In this document: one piece after another, positions 63,415 to 64,000 of the stretch
How the letters are laid out: the number at the start of each line of letters is the position of its first letter
Position numbering within the stretch: the first letter of the stretch is position 1
Source of the DNA: Gilliamella sp. wkB108
GTDB taxonomy: Bacteria; Pseudomonadota; Gammaproteobacteria; Enterobacterales; Orbaceae
Reading direction: 5' to 3'
Assembly: GCF_001690195.1 (NCBI RefSeq)
Contig: NZ_LZGM01000078.1
Span: forward strand, 62,001 to 126,000
Length of the DNA: 64,000 bases
Notes under the pieces: model-generated
The model's input: the letters and a program-made list of their open reading frames with translations, nothing else
What the model was told of the DNA's origin: nothing
The model's database searches: none
Made by a program: the position numbers and the translations under genes

Positions 63415-64000
63415 ATGATTAGCTATCAGGGAAAAAATGTCGTTATTATCGGTTTAGGCATTACAGGGCTTTCTTGTGTCGACTATTTTCTTGCTCAAAA
63501 CGTTATTCCTAAAGTTATTGATACGCGTTCATCACCATCAGGCTTAGAACAATTAGATAAACGGGTTGCTCATCACTTAGGTGGTTTAAATATCAATTGG
63601 CTACTTGAAGCTGATTTAATTGTGGCTAGTCCCGGAATTGCATTATCAACCCCTGAGTTACAAAAAGCAGCTGAAAAAGGCATTGAAATTGTAGGCGATA
63701 TTGAGCTTTTCTGCCGTGAGGTCAATCAACAAGTTGACAAAAAAATTGTTGCAATTACAGGAGCTAACGGTAAAACAACCGTTACAACTTTAGTTGGTGA
63801 AATAATTAAAGCTGCCGGTATAAAAGTAGGGGTTGGCGGCAATATAGGGCAACCTGCATTAACATTATTAACTCAAGATTGTGATGTGTATGTGCTGGAA
63901 TTATCGAGTTTTCAGTTAGAAACCACTAACAGTTTGCAAGCAACTGTTGCCACTATATTAAATATTTCAGAAGATCATATGGATCGTTATCCACTTGGTT
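63415..64000 (+). CDS. murD: UDP-MurNAc-L-alanine:D-glutamate ligase MurD (partial, runs off right edge)
   Basis: The first 195 residues are in frame to the edge, starting [23 protein letters not shown]-binding N-terminal domain, then ATP P-loop [16 protein letters not shown] (about 116-131) and [13 protein letters not shown] at the end of the window. AGCAGGA upstream is the ribosome binding site. It follows mraY as in all relatives. Confidence 0.97.
   Translation, partial: MISYQGKNVVIIGLGITGLSCVDYFLAQNVIPKVIDTRSSPSGLEQLDKRVAHHLGGLNINWLLEADLIVASPGIALSTPELQKAAEKGIEIVGDIELFCREVNQQVDKKIVAITGANGKTTVTTLVGEIIKAAGIKVGVGGNIGQPALTLLTQDCDVYVLELSSFQLETTNSLQATVATILNISEDHMDRYPLG

Overview
The window is chromosomal DNA of an AT-rich gammaproteobacterium. 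Core proteins (CpxA, UspA, ThrC, RnpA, EF-P, PitA, GmhA) read like close relatives of the E. coli proteins, and gene blocks such as secG-tRNA-Leu(GAG), rpmH-rnpA-yidD-yidC, rpsU-dnaG-rpoD, thrL-thrABC and mraZ-rsmH-ftsLI-murEF-mraY-murD are retained. The strong AT bias, the many sugar and PTS genes and the rearranged synteny fit the Orbaceae (Gilliamella-like insect gut symbionts). That assignment is inference; no rRNA or other taxonomic marker was compared.

Layout. 1-6943 is an accessory region downstream of tRNA-Leu(GAG). Two related tyrosine-integrase genes (one cut by the left edge) flank a LacI regulator, a fumarylacetoacetate-hydrolase-family enzyme, an MFS transporter and a DapA-superfamily lyase, which look like one sugar-acid catabolic cassette. 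6947-17193 holds tRNA-Leu, secG, thiI, cpxRA, trmL, efp and epmB, plus two paralogous genes for secreted cysteine-containing proteins of a family I do not recognise. The second paralog carries 22 full GCTT units between its only credible ATG and its signal peptide. As sequenced it is out of frame, so it looks like a phase-variable gene in the OFF state. 17513-20907 is rpmH-rnpA-yidD-yidC and nudC, with no dnaA beside rpmH. 20943-32762 holds a lipoprotein, a double zinc-ribbon protein, hemB, the macromolecular synthesis operon, an SBF-like transporter, pitA-uspA and ydfG.

32836-37932 is the threonine operon, with a leader peptide and a readable attenuator. 38033-43585 is a mannose-family PTS operon (IIA-IIB-IIC-IID) that continues into a zinc alcohol dehydrogenase and a GmhA-type isomerase, with a divergent SorC-type regulator. 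43766-45339 is nrdR-ribD. 46226-50159 is a tagatose-type ketose module: a PfkB kinase and GatY/KbaY aldolase on one strand, a DeoR regulator and a second sugar kinase on the other, with operator and CRP-like sites between them. 50397-55435 carries hemW, yeaD, rplY and zwf-pgl. 55721-64000 is the division and cell-wall cluster with a MraZ-type operator, running into murD at the right edge.

Together the accessory genes describe a host-associated sugar fermenter with several small, locally regulated carbohydrate modules and a switchable secreted protein set among conserved housekeeping operons.
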